Below are positions 1 to 11,161 of a stretch of DNA of 64,000 nucleotides, piece by piece (the first letter of the stretch is position 1; every line of letters begins with the position of its first letter). Below the pieces are notes generated by a model. The model saw only the letters and a list, made by a program, of their open reading frames with translations, ran no database searches and was not told the DNA's origin. A program made the position numbers and the translations under genes. This DNA is from Hansfordia pulvinata (Eukaryota; Ascomycota; Sordariomycetes; Xylariales), in the NCBI GenBank assembly GCA_006538405.1, contig BJKQ01000011.1:497501-561500 (forward strand), read 5' to 3'.

Positions 1-10
1 TGTCCGGACG

Positions 11-45
11 AGAGAGAGAGAGAGAGAGAGTGTGTGTGTGTGTGT
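11..45. repeat. (AG)n then (TG)n microsatellite
   Basis: Ten AG units at 11-30 run directly into seven TG units at 31-44. It is an ordinary compound dinucleotide microsatellite in non-coding DNA. Confidence 0.95.
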
Positions 46-447
46 ATGTAACAACATGTTCGGAGTATGTGTCTGAGAGAAGGCACCCTCGTTGCAGTCA
101 TCAATTGATACTCGTCTGATCATCATGACCATCACCAGGTCCATTGTCATTCCCGGCAACAGTCGACAGATTCCCACCAGCTGCGCCCCGACACGCCAAG
201 CCCCCCGCCTAGACGAGGTCAGCCTCCAGGTCACATTGTTCGGGCTCTTTCTTGCGCCATCACCCGGAGCGGGAGCGAAGCAGAAGACAAGGCAAGGGTT
301 CAGGGTCTGGTCTGGTCTAAGTTATCAGTCCTGGTCTGCTGCTGCTGCTGCTGCTGCCGCTGCTGCTTGTGGTCCGGGTGTGTGGGCGCGTGGGTCTATC
401 GGTCGGTCCGGAAGACAGCCCACCCCTCCCTATGGGTACAGATATTC

Positions 448-457
448 GTACGAGTAC
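448..457. repeat. GTACGAGTAC motif copy
   Basis: Exact copy of the recurrent 10-mer, upstream of the P450 gene. Confidence 0.85.
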
Positions 458-1091
458 CTCCTCTCGCGAGCACACACACCCCCCCCCCTCTCTCTCCTTT
501 GCCCGCTTCTTCCCGCTCTCCGCCTCCCGCATATCCGATGGAGAAAAAGAGGGCGAACTGGCTGGTTGCTGTACGAGCATCCGTGTAATCACGGATCGAG
601 GGGCTGGACCGGGTCCTCGTACGTAGTTCAGTTCAGCCCACTACTAAAAAAAAAGTTCCACGTTTTCTCTCGTCCGGAAACAATACCCGGCTTTAACGAT
701 ACTCGCGCTCGCTTCACTGCGGACTCTCGCTTTCACAGAGGTACGAGCAGAAGCGGAGTGGCAACGAGAAAGAGACCAGAAAGAAGAAAGAGAGAAAGAG
801 AGAGACTGAGGGATAGAGATAGAGTCGGCGACAGCGAGGGCGCTTGTTTGTTTGCCGTCAGCATTGCTGGATTCGCCTTTTTCGAGTCCCAACGGCAATG
901 GTATTGTCATAATCACACAATCGCGCCAAGTCGGGACACACTATAGCTCTGGCTCGTCAAGCCATTCTCCCTGCAACCGTGGACTTGACACTGGGAGCCA
1001 TCACCACCACGAGATAAACAGAAGGAGAATAGAGAGAGAGGCACACACACACATAAAGAGGGGGAAAACGCAACACGGAATTCTCACCACC

Positions 1092-2114
1092 ATGGCCGCC
1101 GGTCTCGTGGAGGGCATCCTGGCCCTTGTGAGCCTGCCCTCGTCGTTGTCGCCCTCGTCGTCCTGGTCGTCGTCGCCCACCACCACCACCACCTCCTCCT
1201 CGTCTGGAGCCACCCTCGTGCTGGCGCTCGTGATCGCCGCCGCCGCCGCCGCCGCCCTCGCCCACGCCGCGTCGACCTGGTGGCGGCTGCGGCACGTGCC
1301 GGGCCCGTTCCTGGCGGGCATCACCAACCTCGTCCGCGCGCGGTGGGTCGCCTCGGAGCGGTCCCAGCTGCACCACCAGCGCGCCCACGCCCGCTACGGC
1401 GACGTCGTCCGCATCGGGCCCAACATGGTCTCCGTCGCCAACCCGGACGCCCTGCCCGTCGTCTACCCGACCCGTCCGGGCTTTCCCAAGGTGTGTGGTT
1501 TTTATTTTTTATTTTTATTTTTTTTTATTTTTGGAATGGGGGTTGTCCTGCTTCATCTACTTCTTTTTCCTTTCCTGTCCCGAACTGACCTTTGGAGTAA
1601 AAAAAAAGGGGATTTCTACGCAACCCTGCGCCCGTACACGCCCAACGGAGGCGCGATGCAGGTCGTCTTCAACACGCAGGACGAGGACCTGCACAAGCGG
1701 CTCAAGTCGCCCATCGCGCCCCTGTACTCGCTGTCCCGCGCCGTCGCCCTCGAGGGCCGCATGGACGAGGTCCTGGCCCGCCTGGCCGAGCAGCTCGACC
1801 GCCGCTTCGTCGCGGGGGGCCGGCGGCGGAGGCGGAGACGGAGACGCGAAGACGAAGGCAAGGGGGTCGCGGTCGCGGACGGAGATGACGACGACAACGT
1901 CGACGAAGACGACGACGGCGCCGTCGTCTTCGACCTCGGCGACTGGCTGCAGTTCTTCGCGTTCGAGGTCATGGGCAACCTGAGCTTCTCCAAGAAGTAC
2001 GGCTTCCTCGAGCAGGGCAAGGACATCAACGGCATGCTCGCCGCCATCCTGGGCTACATGAAGACGGCGTCCACTGTGAGTTTTTATATGTCCCCTCTCT
2101 CTATATATATATTC

Positions 2115-2156
<42 letters not shown>

Positions 2157-3625
2157 CAGCCCTAGTCCCTGTCTACACAACGGCATGCTCACAAACCCCT
2201 CTCCAAACTCGGCAGATCACGCAGATGCCCTGGATCGACCGCTTCGTCCGCAAGAACCGGGTGGTCTACGCCCTAAGCAGGACGCCCGGGATGGCCATCA
2301 TGGGCTTTGTCGGCGCCTTCATCCACGAGAGGCTGGCTTCGGCCGAGAAGGGCGGCGACGGCGGGGCTGCCGCCGACGACGACGACCACCACCACCACTC
2401 GAGCTCGGGGCATGGTGGCCAGCATCAGCAGAGGGATTTCCTGGCGACGTTCCTGGAGATCAAGAAGGAGAATCCGGACGTGCCCGAATGGTACAGACAG
2501 AAACCCAACCCCTCCTCCCCCCCTCCCTGTGTGTCACCGGCCCGGGTAAGGACCAGCGCGTGCTGACAGCTCACTCTCCCCCCCAGGGCGCCCATAGCTT
2601 GGACATTCTCCAACGTGATCGCCGGTTCCGACTCGGTCGGGACCATCATGCGGACTGTCATATGGTATGTTGTTCCCCTCTGCCTCCCCGCCGACTTGCC
2701 ACACAAGACAATCGCTGACCACGACCGTGACAGTGAGCAAAACTCGATGCTGCCTGGCTGGCCGCCATAGCCGGGCAGCCTTGATATTTTTTTTTCTCTC
2801 TCTACCGTATGACCTCAAACTGAACCCCCCTCGCCTCCCAGATAACCTCCTCGCGCACCCCGAGACCATGGAGAAGCTCGAGGCCGAGCTGCTCGCCGGC
2901 AGCAACAGCAACAGCCCCGGCGCCGAAGCCCGCCTCTCGCGGCCGTACCCGCGCTGGGGCGAGATCAGCGACCTGCCCTACCTGGAGGCCTGCGTGCAGG
3001 AGGCCGTGCGCGTGCACCCGCCCTTCGCGCTGCCCTTCGAGAGGGTCGTGCCCGCCGGGGGCGTCCGCGTCTCGGGCGTCCACCTCCCCGGCGGCACCGT
3101 CGTGGGCGGGAACCCGTACGTGGTCAACCGCCACCGGCCGACGTTCGGCGAGGACGCCGAGAGCTGGAACCCGGGGCGGTGGCTGGGCCGCGGCGAAGAG
3201 CACAAGAGGAACCTGGAGAGGAGCATGCTGACGGTAAGTGGTTCCCCCTCTTTTCTGGTTACTTGTTGTTATAAAGAAACGGAATGTCATTTGACTGACT
3301 TCTTGACTAACGCACAAAAAAAAAAAAACAGTTTGGCTACGGGCGCCGTGTGTGCTTGGGGAAGCATCTTGGGCTGGTCGAAGTGAAGAAGCTGGTTGCC
3401 TTTCTGGTCGTCAACTACAAAGTAAGTTTTCGAGAAGAAAGATAGAAAGAAAAGAAAAGAGTCGAGGGTGAACCCCCCGGCATGCAATCGTTGAGCTGAC
3501 TGACTCTTCTCCCCTTCTTTTTTTCCCGTCTGCAGATCGAGATCATCGACGCCAACGACTTTACGGTTCGGAACGTGTGGTTCTTCAGACAGCAGGGCCT
3601 GCGCGTGCGCATGGAGAAACGCTAG
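1092..3625 (+). CDS. Cytochrome P450 monooxygenase (pisatin demethylase/benzoate hydroxylase-like), 7 exons, two doubtful junctions
   Basis: Haem-thiolate monooxygenase, probably ER-anchored; substrate unknown. Proposed exons: 1092-1490, 1609-2075, 2216-2490, 2587-2663/4, 2842-3233, 3332-3421, 3536-3625. The start is the ATG in CACCATGG. An N-terminal membrane anchor (Ala-rich, about residues 35-60) is followed by a VPGP hinge. Further landmarks are an I-helix AGSDS, the K-helix E-A-V-R in [10 protein letters not shown], a WNPGRW segment, and the haem loop [10 protein letters not shown] with the ligand Cys in exon 6. Two junctions do not join in frame with standard GT-AG sites. At intron 1 the exon 2 start needs one more G in the GGGG run 1608-1611, or a weak donor at 1493-1498. 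At intron 4 the donor fits only if one G of 2664-2665 is extra. Exon 2 also carries an unusual Arg9 plus Asp/Glu-rich insertion (about 1810-1925). The family is certain; the subfamily is a guess. Confidence 0.87.
1810..1925 (+). other. Arg-rich/Asp-rich low-complexity insertion inside the P450
   Basis: About 38 codons encode a run of nine Arg, then an acidic stretch with DDDD and DEDDD. It lies between two conserved P450 segments, the one with [15 protein letters not shown] upstream and [15 protein letters not shown] downstream. The reading frame stays open and matches P450 on both sides. Confidence 0.8.
2101..2153. repeat. (TA)n microsatellite in P450 intron 2
   Basis: Alternating TA runs fill much of the 140-bp intron 2076-2215. 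AT-rich sequence like this is absent from the surrounding exons, which supports calling it intronic. Confidence 0.9.
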
Positions 3626-4063
3626 GTTCTATGCCTTGCTTCTTTCTAGATAGATGAGTGCAGAGTATGGGCGTGGCAGGGCTGGAGGCCACCGCCTGCA
3701 CCTCCCCTCTTTTTTTTTTCCTGGTTCTCTTTTTTTTTCTTTTTGACCGAAGACGGAAGATGAAGCAGACGAAGCAGCGAGAATAAATGAATACAATCAG
3801 CCAGCCTTTCTCTGTCCCAGCAAGGAGGAAACACGCGAATTGCCGTGATGAAAGGTCGACCGCCACCAGCACAATGGCTCGGCCCATCCCAAGACTCGCT
3901 TGGAGAGTTGTGTCGCGCCAGACCTGTCGACCAGTATTCCGGACAGTAGAGAGAGAGCGAGAGAGAGAGAAGGACAGAAAGAGATAAAATAGGAACAAAA
4001 GCGACAGCAACCCCCCCTCCACCCCCCCAATACAGACAGACAGTCAGATAGACACCACCCCTC
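3626..4063. terminator. 3' intergenic region between convergent genes
   Basis: A 438-bp spacer between the P450 stop (+) and the stop of the next gene (-). It has T-runs near 3709-3742, an AATAAA-containing stretch near 3782 that could serve P450 polyadenylation, and GA repeats near 3950-3970. No gene is seen. Confidence 0.5.
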
Positions 4064-5363
4064 TCATAGCGGGGCGATGACGACGTCGTCGATGCCGATT
4101 GTGTTCTGCGAAGCGTCGTGCAGCGCGAGGTTGAAGGTGAGCTGGAGCACGCGGTCGGGCGCGGTGAACCTCGCCTCCACCTTGCGCCAGCCCCCGGCCC
4201 TCTCCTCCTCGCTACCCTCGTCGTCCTCGTCCTCTTCACCCGCGATCAGAGCGGCCTGCTCCCGGCCCGTGCGGGCGGCCAGGTACGCCCCGTTGGCGAA
4301 GACGCGGACCTCGGCGTCGTTGGCCTGGGCAAATCTCAGCCACCACGAGACCCGCCAGCGCGAGCGGGGCTGCACCACGACCATCTCGCTGATCAGGCGG
4401 AGGTTGGCGCTCAGCTCGTCCGACAGCGGGTTGGCCGACATGCTGGCCTCGAAGGCCCGGCAGCTGCCGTTGGCCCCCGGGCTCGCCAGCGTGTACGCCG
4501 TGTTGAAGATGTCCACCAGGTCGATGCTCCACGGGGAAGTCGCCAGCCCTTCCTCGAAGCCGCCGTTGTCAATGTCCGGGACCATGGCCGCCGCCGGGTC
4601 CTCGGGCCTGGGCTGCGCCCCTCGGCAGGTCGGCGACGGGGCGGCGCTGCTGCTTGTGGTGGCGCTCGACGTCGTCGCGGAGCTTGATGACGGTGACGAT
4701 GAAGATGATGGAGATCCAGAGACCGGCTCGCTGGTCCCCCCGCGGTCGGCGCGGTCGAGGAGCCCGTCCCCGCCCCCGTGGTAGAGACCCGCGAGGACGT
4801 GCTGATGGTGCCGTTTCCGCCGGCCGGGGGAAGGAGGAGCTCGAGAGGATGGACGTGGACGCCGACTCGGTAGGCGACGAAGGAGTCGACGGCTGCCCGG
4901 CGGTCGGCCAGCGCGTAGGCGACGACCACGTCCCGTTGCTACCGCCGCCGCCGCCGCCGCCGCCTCCCCCTGGCGCGCCGGTGGAGTTGGCGGGCGGCCA
5001 CGACCACGAGCCCGTCGTCGGCAGGACGGTGGGGCGGCCCGAGGGGCGGAAGGTCGACAGGCTGCCCGTCAGCGGGTCGGTCCAGGGCTGCGTCATGGTG
5101 CTCGAGTTGACAAAGGGCGGCGGCAGCCCGGTCAGGGAGGCGTTTGGCGCGTTGGACGACGCCGACGACGACGCCGACGACGACAACGACGACGACGACG
5201 ACGGAGAGGGGCCGCCGGTGCCGACCGGCCCCTGCGTCGGGTACACGGGCAGATCGTAGCTGTAGCCGGGCTTCCTCAGCACCCGGACGCCCTGGGCGGC
5301 CGAGCACAGCGCGAGGAGGCAGGTCGCGAAGCACGCCGGGCTGGCGTGGGCGAGACTCAGCAT
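4064..5363 (-). CDS. Secreted Ser/Thr-rich protein with jelly-roll (CBM-like) C-terminal domain, frame broken as assembled
   Basis: The N-terminus is a plausible signal peptide (MLSLAHASPACFATCLLALC, cut after AQG). A long Ser/Pro/Thr/Gly-rich linker follows, then a C-terminal domain of about 165 residues beginning NGGFEEG and ending GIDDVVIAPL. That opening, Trp-rich core and ending are typical of galactose-binding-like/CBM4-9-type fungal wall or secreted proteins. The protein is spread over three reading frames. 5363 to about 4830 is in one frame, about 4826 to 4741 in a second, and about 4736 to 4064 in the third. All three segments are Ser/Thr-rich where they meet, and adding one G at 4826-4830 and one C at 4736-4741 would join them. 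A 58-bp GTCTCT...CAG intron from frame one to frame three is a weaker alternative. Function beyond carbohydrate binding is inference. Confidence 0.6.
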
Positions 5364-6832
5364 CGCTGGCCTGCTGGTCAGAGAGAAACCTTTGCGAATT
5401 AAAAAAAAAAGGAAGAAAACGAGAGGAGGCTGGAGAACGGAGTTGAGCTTGTGCCGCGGTGCTGTCCACTCTCAGGGGCTGCTCGGGTCCGTTCTATAAA
5501 GCATGCTGATATAGGCGGGATACAGACCGACGACCATACTGGCTGGACACGGCTGCTGGGCTCATGATGCCGCCGATCCGAAGCTGTTGCGCTGCAGTTG
5601 CGCAATGTCTGATCGAACAGATTTGCATTCTGACTCTCTCGCTACCTGGGACAAGTCATATCCATCGGTCATGGGAGAACAACAGGGGTTGAGAACGGAG
5701 GGGGACAGTGTGACACGGACACTCGAAGTTTGGTAGCCCAGGGCAGGGTCTAGCCATGGAGCCTCGCGCAAGACGCCGGCCTGTGTCCATCAAACATGTC
5801 AGAATTGACTTGTGTAATCTGCCAAAGCACATGGGCAGGTCCAGGCCAATGGGCTCCTGGCCCAAAAGACAAGGGGAGCCGCCGCAAGCGAGCGTCTGTC
5901 TCAAGCGCGTCGTGAACCAGTTCGAACGACGTGATAGACGCGCAGACAATGCCGGGAGTGGTGCCACTGTCGCTTCCTTTGTCAGGTTTTGGCCGGAGAG
6001 ACGCAGTGCCGATTGACCTGGTCTTGTGAGGAGAGGTATGGGTTCGATCCACCATCTAGGGAAGTCTCACTTCTCACTTGACTCCAAAGAGCAGACTGCC
6101 GTTTTCCGACTTGAGCACTCTGACCAGAGGCACGCACTCTGCCCTTGAGCTTTCATCATGGGAACCACTTGCTGGATGCCCAGTTTGCTGGTCAGTTCAT
6201 AGCTGTCTGCCCACTGTGGGTCCAGGCACGCGGCCACTTGACTTCTTGCCCGGCTGGTGCTTTGGCTATAGACGCGGTACAGCTCTAGACATCCTCCCTC
6301 TTTAGCTAAACAACAACCGTGACTATCCACACGAGCAGACACAAGCTCATCCGGGTAGACGGCAGCAAAGGCCGTCTGACCGCTCAGCCGCTTACGCCGA
6401 GCCTCTGGCTAGACTCTCCTCCTTTCGGGGCCATCAAGAAACGAGACTCTGTACAAGGGTCTCATCAGTCTCATGAGAAGATCTGTCATCCTTGAAAAGC
6501 ATTCAGACCCAGTCCCACCAGTGTCGTTCGGACCAGCTGCTTTGCGGAGCTGGTTCTCTGAATGGCACCATCGTAAAGCAGCTAATAGAACCCCGAATGT
6601 GACGAGACCCCCCTAACAAGACGGGTATACACGTTCGTTCAAAAGAGAGAACAAGTCCATGGGTGGTGATATCAATAAAAAGAGTGCATTGTTGCACCTA
6701 GATAGTCTTGTTACGCCTCTGTACGCGCTGAATAACATGCTCCCCTATCCCTATTGCCAACCCTGGTTGTCGAAGAAGCTGTCACCTCCTCGCCCTCCGG
6801 TGTCACTCGCCCGTATCGTCACTCGCCGTGCG
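5364..6832. other. Intergenic region, no gene seen
   Basis: About 1.5 kb holding the likely promoter of the jelly-roll protein (A-run at 5401-5410, possible TATA-like TTCTATAAAGC near 5493) and the 3' flank of the SPATA20-like gene. Short open frames here have no recognisable features. A B-box-like GGTTCGATCC at about 6042 has no matching tRNA fold. Confidence 0.5.
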
Positions 6833-9455
6833 TCAGACAGACTCGCTGGTGGAGCTTGTGGCCGCCGCAAGCCCTCTCACATCTCGCCGCTCAGCCTCGT
6901 CCACCCGGACATACCGAATGCCAGTCTGCCCCTTGCCTCCTTCGCCCGAGACGCATGCATAGACGCCATACTCGGAGGGGATCCCGCCGCCGGCGCCTGC
7001 CTTGGCGAAGCGCAGGGTGAACAGCCCCGCTCTTGGGGCAGTGAAGAAAGTCCGCAGGTCGTCCTCAATCGCAGGATCGTTCACGTCGCCCTCAGGTAGC
7101 ACGGCGACCCAGTGGCGACCACCCAGCTTCCAGGGAACAATCCCGCAGAGCAGGCCGGGGAACAGGTGGGGATGTTCGAGTATCTCGATTCCAAAGGCAT
7201 CCACGCTTTCGCGGGCGAGTGTGGTGTACGTCTTGCCGTCATCGGCCGGCAAGAGCGCCCCCAGCCGGAAAAGGTTGGACACACTGACGGCGTTGGCAGA
7301 GGGCTGCGCCGTGTCCATGGCGTCCTTGATACGCATGAGGGCCTGCGGAGCGTCGTGCTGCGTGAGATAGAACGCGCCGCATTGGGCGTTGCCGGCAGCA
7401 GACGAGGCGGCAGGGCTCTTGACCTCACCACCCGCCGGCCCTGTGCCGGTGCGATAGTCGTAGAAGAGCGACAGCTGACGTGCCTGCAAGGCATGGGCAC
7501 GGGTGAGCCAGCGTTTCTCGTCCCCCGTCGCTTCGTATAGCTCGATGAGCGCCTCGATCAGGAAGCCGTAGTCATCAGCAAAGGCTGGCGTTGGGGCCCG
7601 GGCGCCATCAGCATACATGCGGTACAGCGTCGAGGTTGACTCGTCCCAAAGCTCCCGCAAGACGAACTCGACCGCTTTCTCAGCCGCGGCCAAGTACTTC
7701 TCACTCAGCTGCTTGGACGACTCGCCTGGCGCACTGCTGCCGGCGTCCGAGTCGTCAACGTAGCGCAGGGCAGCAGCGGTGCGAGCCAGAGCACCAATGG
7801 CCATGCCGTTGTAAGCGGTCACGATTTTGGTGTCGAGGTTCGGGTGCACCCGCTCGTTCTGCCGATGTCGCTGCAGCTTGCGCTTGGCGCTTTCGATCAG
7901 AGTCTGGACCTCTTGTTCCGGAACACCGAGCTGCTTGCCCAGCCGTGCATAGTTGCGAACAATGCGGAGGACATTCTGGTTGAGGAACTCGTCGTTGAGG
8001 TCGTGCTCGTGGTCCACATTCCCATGCTCCTTCACATCCCAGTAGGCGGCGGCTACGTCGCTCTCCTGCTCGTCGCCAACAACAGCGTCAAACGACTTGC
8101 GCGTCCACAGATAGTGAGCACCTTGCTTCATGACCTTGTCCCCCTTGCGGTTGAACGAATCAGCAGCTTCGCTGGTGATGAAGGCGCCGGCGTCCGAGGT
8201 CATAACGTCCCCCGTGATGTAGTTGGCGAGCTCCACCACGGTTGCGTAGAACTCGCCGTCCTTGGCGCCGCCCAGGAGCAGCCAGGCGTCGAGAAAGACG
8301 GCCAGAAGCAAGGCGTTGTCCGTCATCGACTTCTCAAACGAGGGCAGCGACCAGTCCCGCGTGATGGAGTGGCGGTGGAAGCCGCCGCCGATGTGGTCGT
8401 GCATGCCGCCGGTGACCATGCGGCGCAGCGTGTGCAGGGCCATGGTGCTGACGTACTCGCAATCCTTGGCGCCGACAACGTCGCGTACCTCGCGGGGGAA
8501 GCGGGTGGCCCGGAGCAGCAGCGACAGCTTGGCCGGGGTGGGGAACTTGGGCTGCTCCCCGAAGCCGCCGAACATGGGGTCGAAAGTGCCGGCGATGCGC
8601 GTGTACGCCTCCTCGAGCTGGTCGAGGTCAATCTCGTCGCTGCTGGCTGCCGTCAGGGTGCCCTCGGGCGAGAACTGGCGCAGCTCGATCACGCTCTTCT
8701 TTGCCTCATCCCGGACCCGGGTCTCCTCGGTGGGCCAGACATCCTGCAACTTCTTGAGCACGACGGCAAACTCCAGAGGCTCGTCCGAGCCGTCGGAAGT
8801 GGCAGCTCCGGTGGAGACCGGGGACAGAGAGGCGGAAGGGCGTGGCTGGGCGCCGGGAGCCTCCCAGTACGTGCCTCCGAAGACGGGCTCGAGCTCGGGG
8901 GTGAGGAAGACGTTCAGAGGCCACCCGCCCGAGTTGTTCAGGGAGTGGATGTAGTTCATGTAGATGGAGTCGAGGTCGGGACGCTCCTCACGATCCACAA
9001 TGACGGGGATGAAATGCTCGTTCAAAGTAGAGGCGATCTTGGGGTGGGAGAATGAATCTTGTCGGGCGAGGTGACAGTCTGCGGGCGCGCGTCAGTCTTG
9101 TTCCTTGTCGGCGTCCGAGGGCCGCGACACGGCTGCGCGAGGGCCTCGACACGGCAGCGGGCGAGGGCTCACAGTGAGAAGCAAGATAGCCGATGGTCAT
9201 GAAGATCAGCTTGTTGTCGGCCTTGGCGCGGGCGAGGGTCTCGTCGTCGAGCAGCTGCCACGCGACGAGGCTGTCGGCATGGGCGCGGACGAAGGGGCTC
9301 CTGCTCGAGGCAGCGCGGTTGGTCATGGGAATGGCGACGTCGAAGGGCTGAGAGGTCTTGCTGCTCGGGTCGTGGGTTTGCTGCTGCGACTGTGCTTGCG
9401 CAACAGCATCCGGGCCCTGGGCGGCGCCGGACTGCTGCAGCTGTGCTGACATCAT
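6833..9455 (-). CDS. Thioredoxin-like DUF255 protein (spermatogenesis-associated protein 20 / YyaL family)
   Basis: Two exons, 9455-9173 and 9078-6833, with a 94-bp intron (GTGAGC...GCAG); about 842 residues, normal for the family. The N-terminal thioredoxin-like domain contains NKLIFMTIGYLASHYCHLA, then LNEHFIPVIVDREERPDLD and GGWPLNVFLTPELEPVFGGTYW. The rest is an (alpha/alpha)6-barrel-like region related to cellobiose epimerase-type folds (GGMHDHIGGGFHRHS, FEKSMTDNALLL, VTAYNGMAIGAL). In bacterial and animal members the active-site loop reads CHWCH; here it is S-H-Y-C-H, so the first Cys of CxxC is Ser and a dithiol redox role is unlikely. The biological function is not established. The Gln-rich N-terminus before the domain suggests a cytosolic protein or a poor targeting peptide. 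Family call is secure. Confidence 0.93.
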
Positions 9456-9786
9456 CTTGGGCGCCTGCGCTCTGTGGTCTGCGGTGCTACAAGGAACGGG
9501 CGCCGCGGGGATGCGCGCGTGTCGGGAAATGGCCGTGCGGGAGATGAGGTCAAGAGAGAAGCCGGTCAGGCGCAGGGCGAGCAGAGGCCGGGCTGGCTCG
9601 GATGGCGGTCGTCGTCGGACTGGGCAGTCAGTCAGTCAGTCACAGTCGGTCAATGGCCGTCGATCGTTCGGGCCGGGCACATGGATGCGCGCGGGGGCGG
9701 GGCGGGAGGGGAGCTAAAAGAGCGGCGAGGCGAGGCGAGTCAGCCCGGGCGCCGCAAGGAGATGGCAATGCCGGGGATGGATGGAT

Positions 9787-9796
9787 GTACTCGTAC
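9787..9796. repeat. GTACTCGTAC motif copy
   Basis: Exact copy of the recurrent 10-mer, about 330 bp upstream of the start of the DUF255 gene. Confidence 0.85.
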
Positions 9797-10073
9797 GTGG
9801 TCGACGTGCGGTCCGCGGCTGTGTTCTGGCGAGCGCCTTCGGGTGCCTTTGGGCTGTCTCGGGTGCCTCAGACAGGAAGCAGCAGAGGGAGTGGCCGGGT
9901 GGGTGCGGGGCAGAGGCCGAAGCTTGGTCTGCGCAGTTGAAGAAGGCGGTCGGTGCAGATTCGAAGCCATCCGTCCTAATCTCGCCGAAGGACCCGCGCG
10001 GGGTGGCAACAGCTCGCGCCGCCTCTGACTTTGTTTGGTTTGGGACCTGGCGGCTGACGCGATAGGCTGGATC

Positions 10074-10100
10074 CCTGACCTGGCCTGACCTGACCTGACC
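10074..10100. repeat. TGACC pentamer run
   Basis: Five near-consecutive (C)CTGAC(C) units about 620 bp upstream of the DUF255 start. A similar GGTCA run, in opposite orientation, lies at 26243-26263 upstream of the BAX inhibitor gene. Confidence 0.8.
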
Positions 10101-11161
10101 GGCGGCGCTGATAACGTCGACGCTGTCGCGATTTTCAATATCCGGGCGGTTGCATGGATGGGATGCGCACGTTGGGTTATTCGGTTGTGTGCTCCAGCAA
10201 GACGGGACATTTACCTACCTGGTACTTACGCATACCTACCTTACCCACCTGGTTCAGCTCAATACCTACCTACCAGATAATAAGTACTCCATCAATGTTG
10301 GATCCCATGTTAAACCCCTCCATTCAACTGGACGGGGCCGTGATTTCCCTTGTCCCATTCCTCAACACTTTCTCTACTACACTTCCTCACCGTCCTCGAA
10401 CCCCTCGGGCTAGAGAATAAGGCCACTAGAGCAATCGTGAAAGCCAACGCTGGATACCTTACTTACTGGGCAGCTGTGGTGCGGGACACTGACGTAAGCC
10501 ACCCTATACCAATCGGCGAGTGGAACGCAACGGTGGGTGATGAGTGCCACCAAGCCATTATCGGATTGATAAGACAGCCAGCCACCCACCCCGGGTTGGC
10601 TTTCACGCGCAGCCAGCACCACTCACTCATCTGCTCTCTCGGTGGCTTGTCTCTATTGGGGGTATCTTGTTTGGATTCTACAGTCTCAGCAACGGAAACA
10701 TGCCCTCTATCTTGTCTACTGCCGCCCTCGGTCTTGGCTCTGACACGGCATCCTCTTCCGCCCTCCAGATTCAAGTCGGCAATGCCTCAAATGGCCCGCC
10801 GGACAGGACACATGTCTTAACTCTGTGTGTACATCATAGTGGTCCCGCCCAGCTTCATGCTTTATGGGAACTTGCTTTCGCCGTGCTCCTGGCACTGCCA
10901 ACTGCACCAAACAGGAGATAGAAATCTCCCCAAATGGCTTCTGCTCAACAAATGAAAATGGTCGGCTGTGGTGGCTTGAGGCCGCCGGTCCGTCTTCGGA
11001 AGTTCTCGTGGAGTGGGTTTCATAGAGGGCTGTTGGCTGTTGGCTGTAGCTATGGAACGTGCGTCGAGAAGACTCGGGGGACTTTCGTTGGGCGCGGATC
11101 GACCTTCAGGTAGCGGGCTCCCATGTGGCACTTGGGTCTACTGAGCTGGCGCATGACTGGG

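Larger units (their letters stand above)
1..1091. promoter_or_regulatory. Upstream region of the P450 gene, simple repeats at the left edge
   Basis: No supportable gene. The stretch starts with a dinucleotide tract (AG)10 followed by (TG)7, and holds a short CTG/CCG run near 337-366, an A-run near 644-652 and GA-rich stretches (780-810, 1031-1042). One exact GTACGAGTAC motif lies at 448-457. The open frames here are low-complexity and resemble no protein I recognise. It presumably contains the promoter and 5' UTR of the P450 that starts at 1092. Confidence 0.5.
9456..11161. promoter_or_regulatory. Upstream region of the DUF255 gene and 3' flank of the dynein gene
   Basis: About 1.7 kb without a recognisable gene. 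It contains an exact GTACTCGTAC at 9787-9796, a TGACC pentamer run at 10074-10100, tandem TACCTACC elements at 10214-10272 and a GGCTGTT repeat near 11028-11047. Confidence 0.5.

Noticed and set aside
92..946. 284-codon open frame at the left edge
   Set aside because: Low-complexity Ala/Arg/Ser sequence over microsatellites, no domain, and shorter frames overlap on both strands.
852..1091. Upstream extension of the P450 open frame
   Set aside because: The 80 extra codons are His/Ser-rich and unlike any P450; the ATG at 1092 has a good context and precedes the membrane anchor.
6020..6070. Possible tRNA (GGTTCGATCC B-box-like)
   Set aside because: The T-stem does not pair and no acceptor or anticodon stem can be drawn around it.
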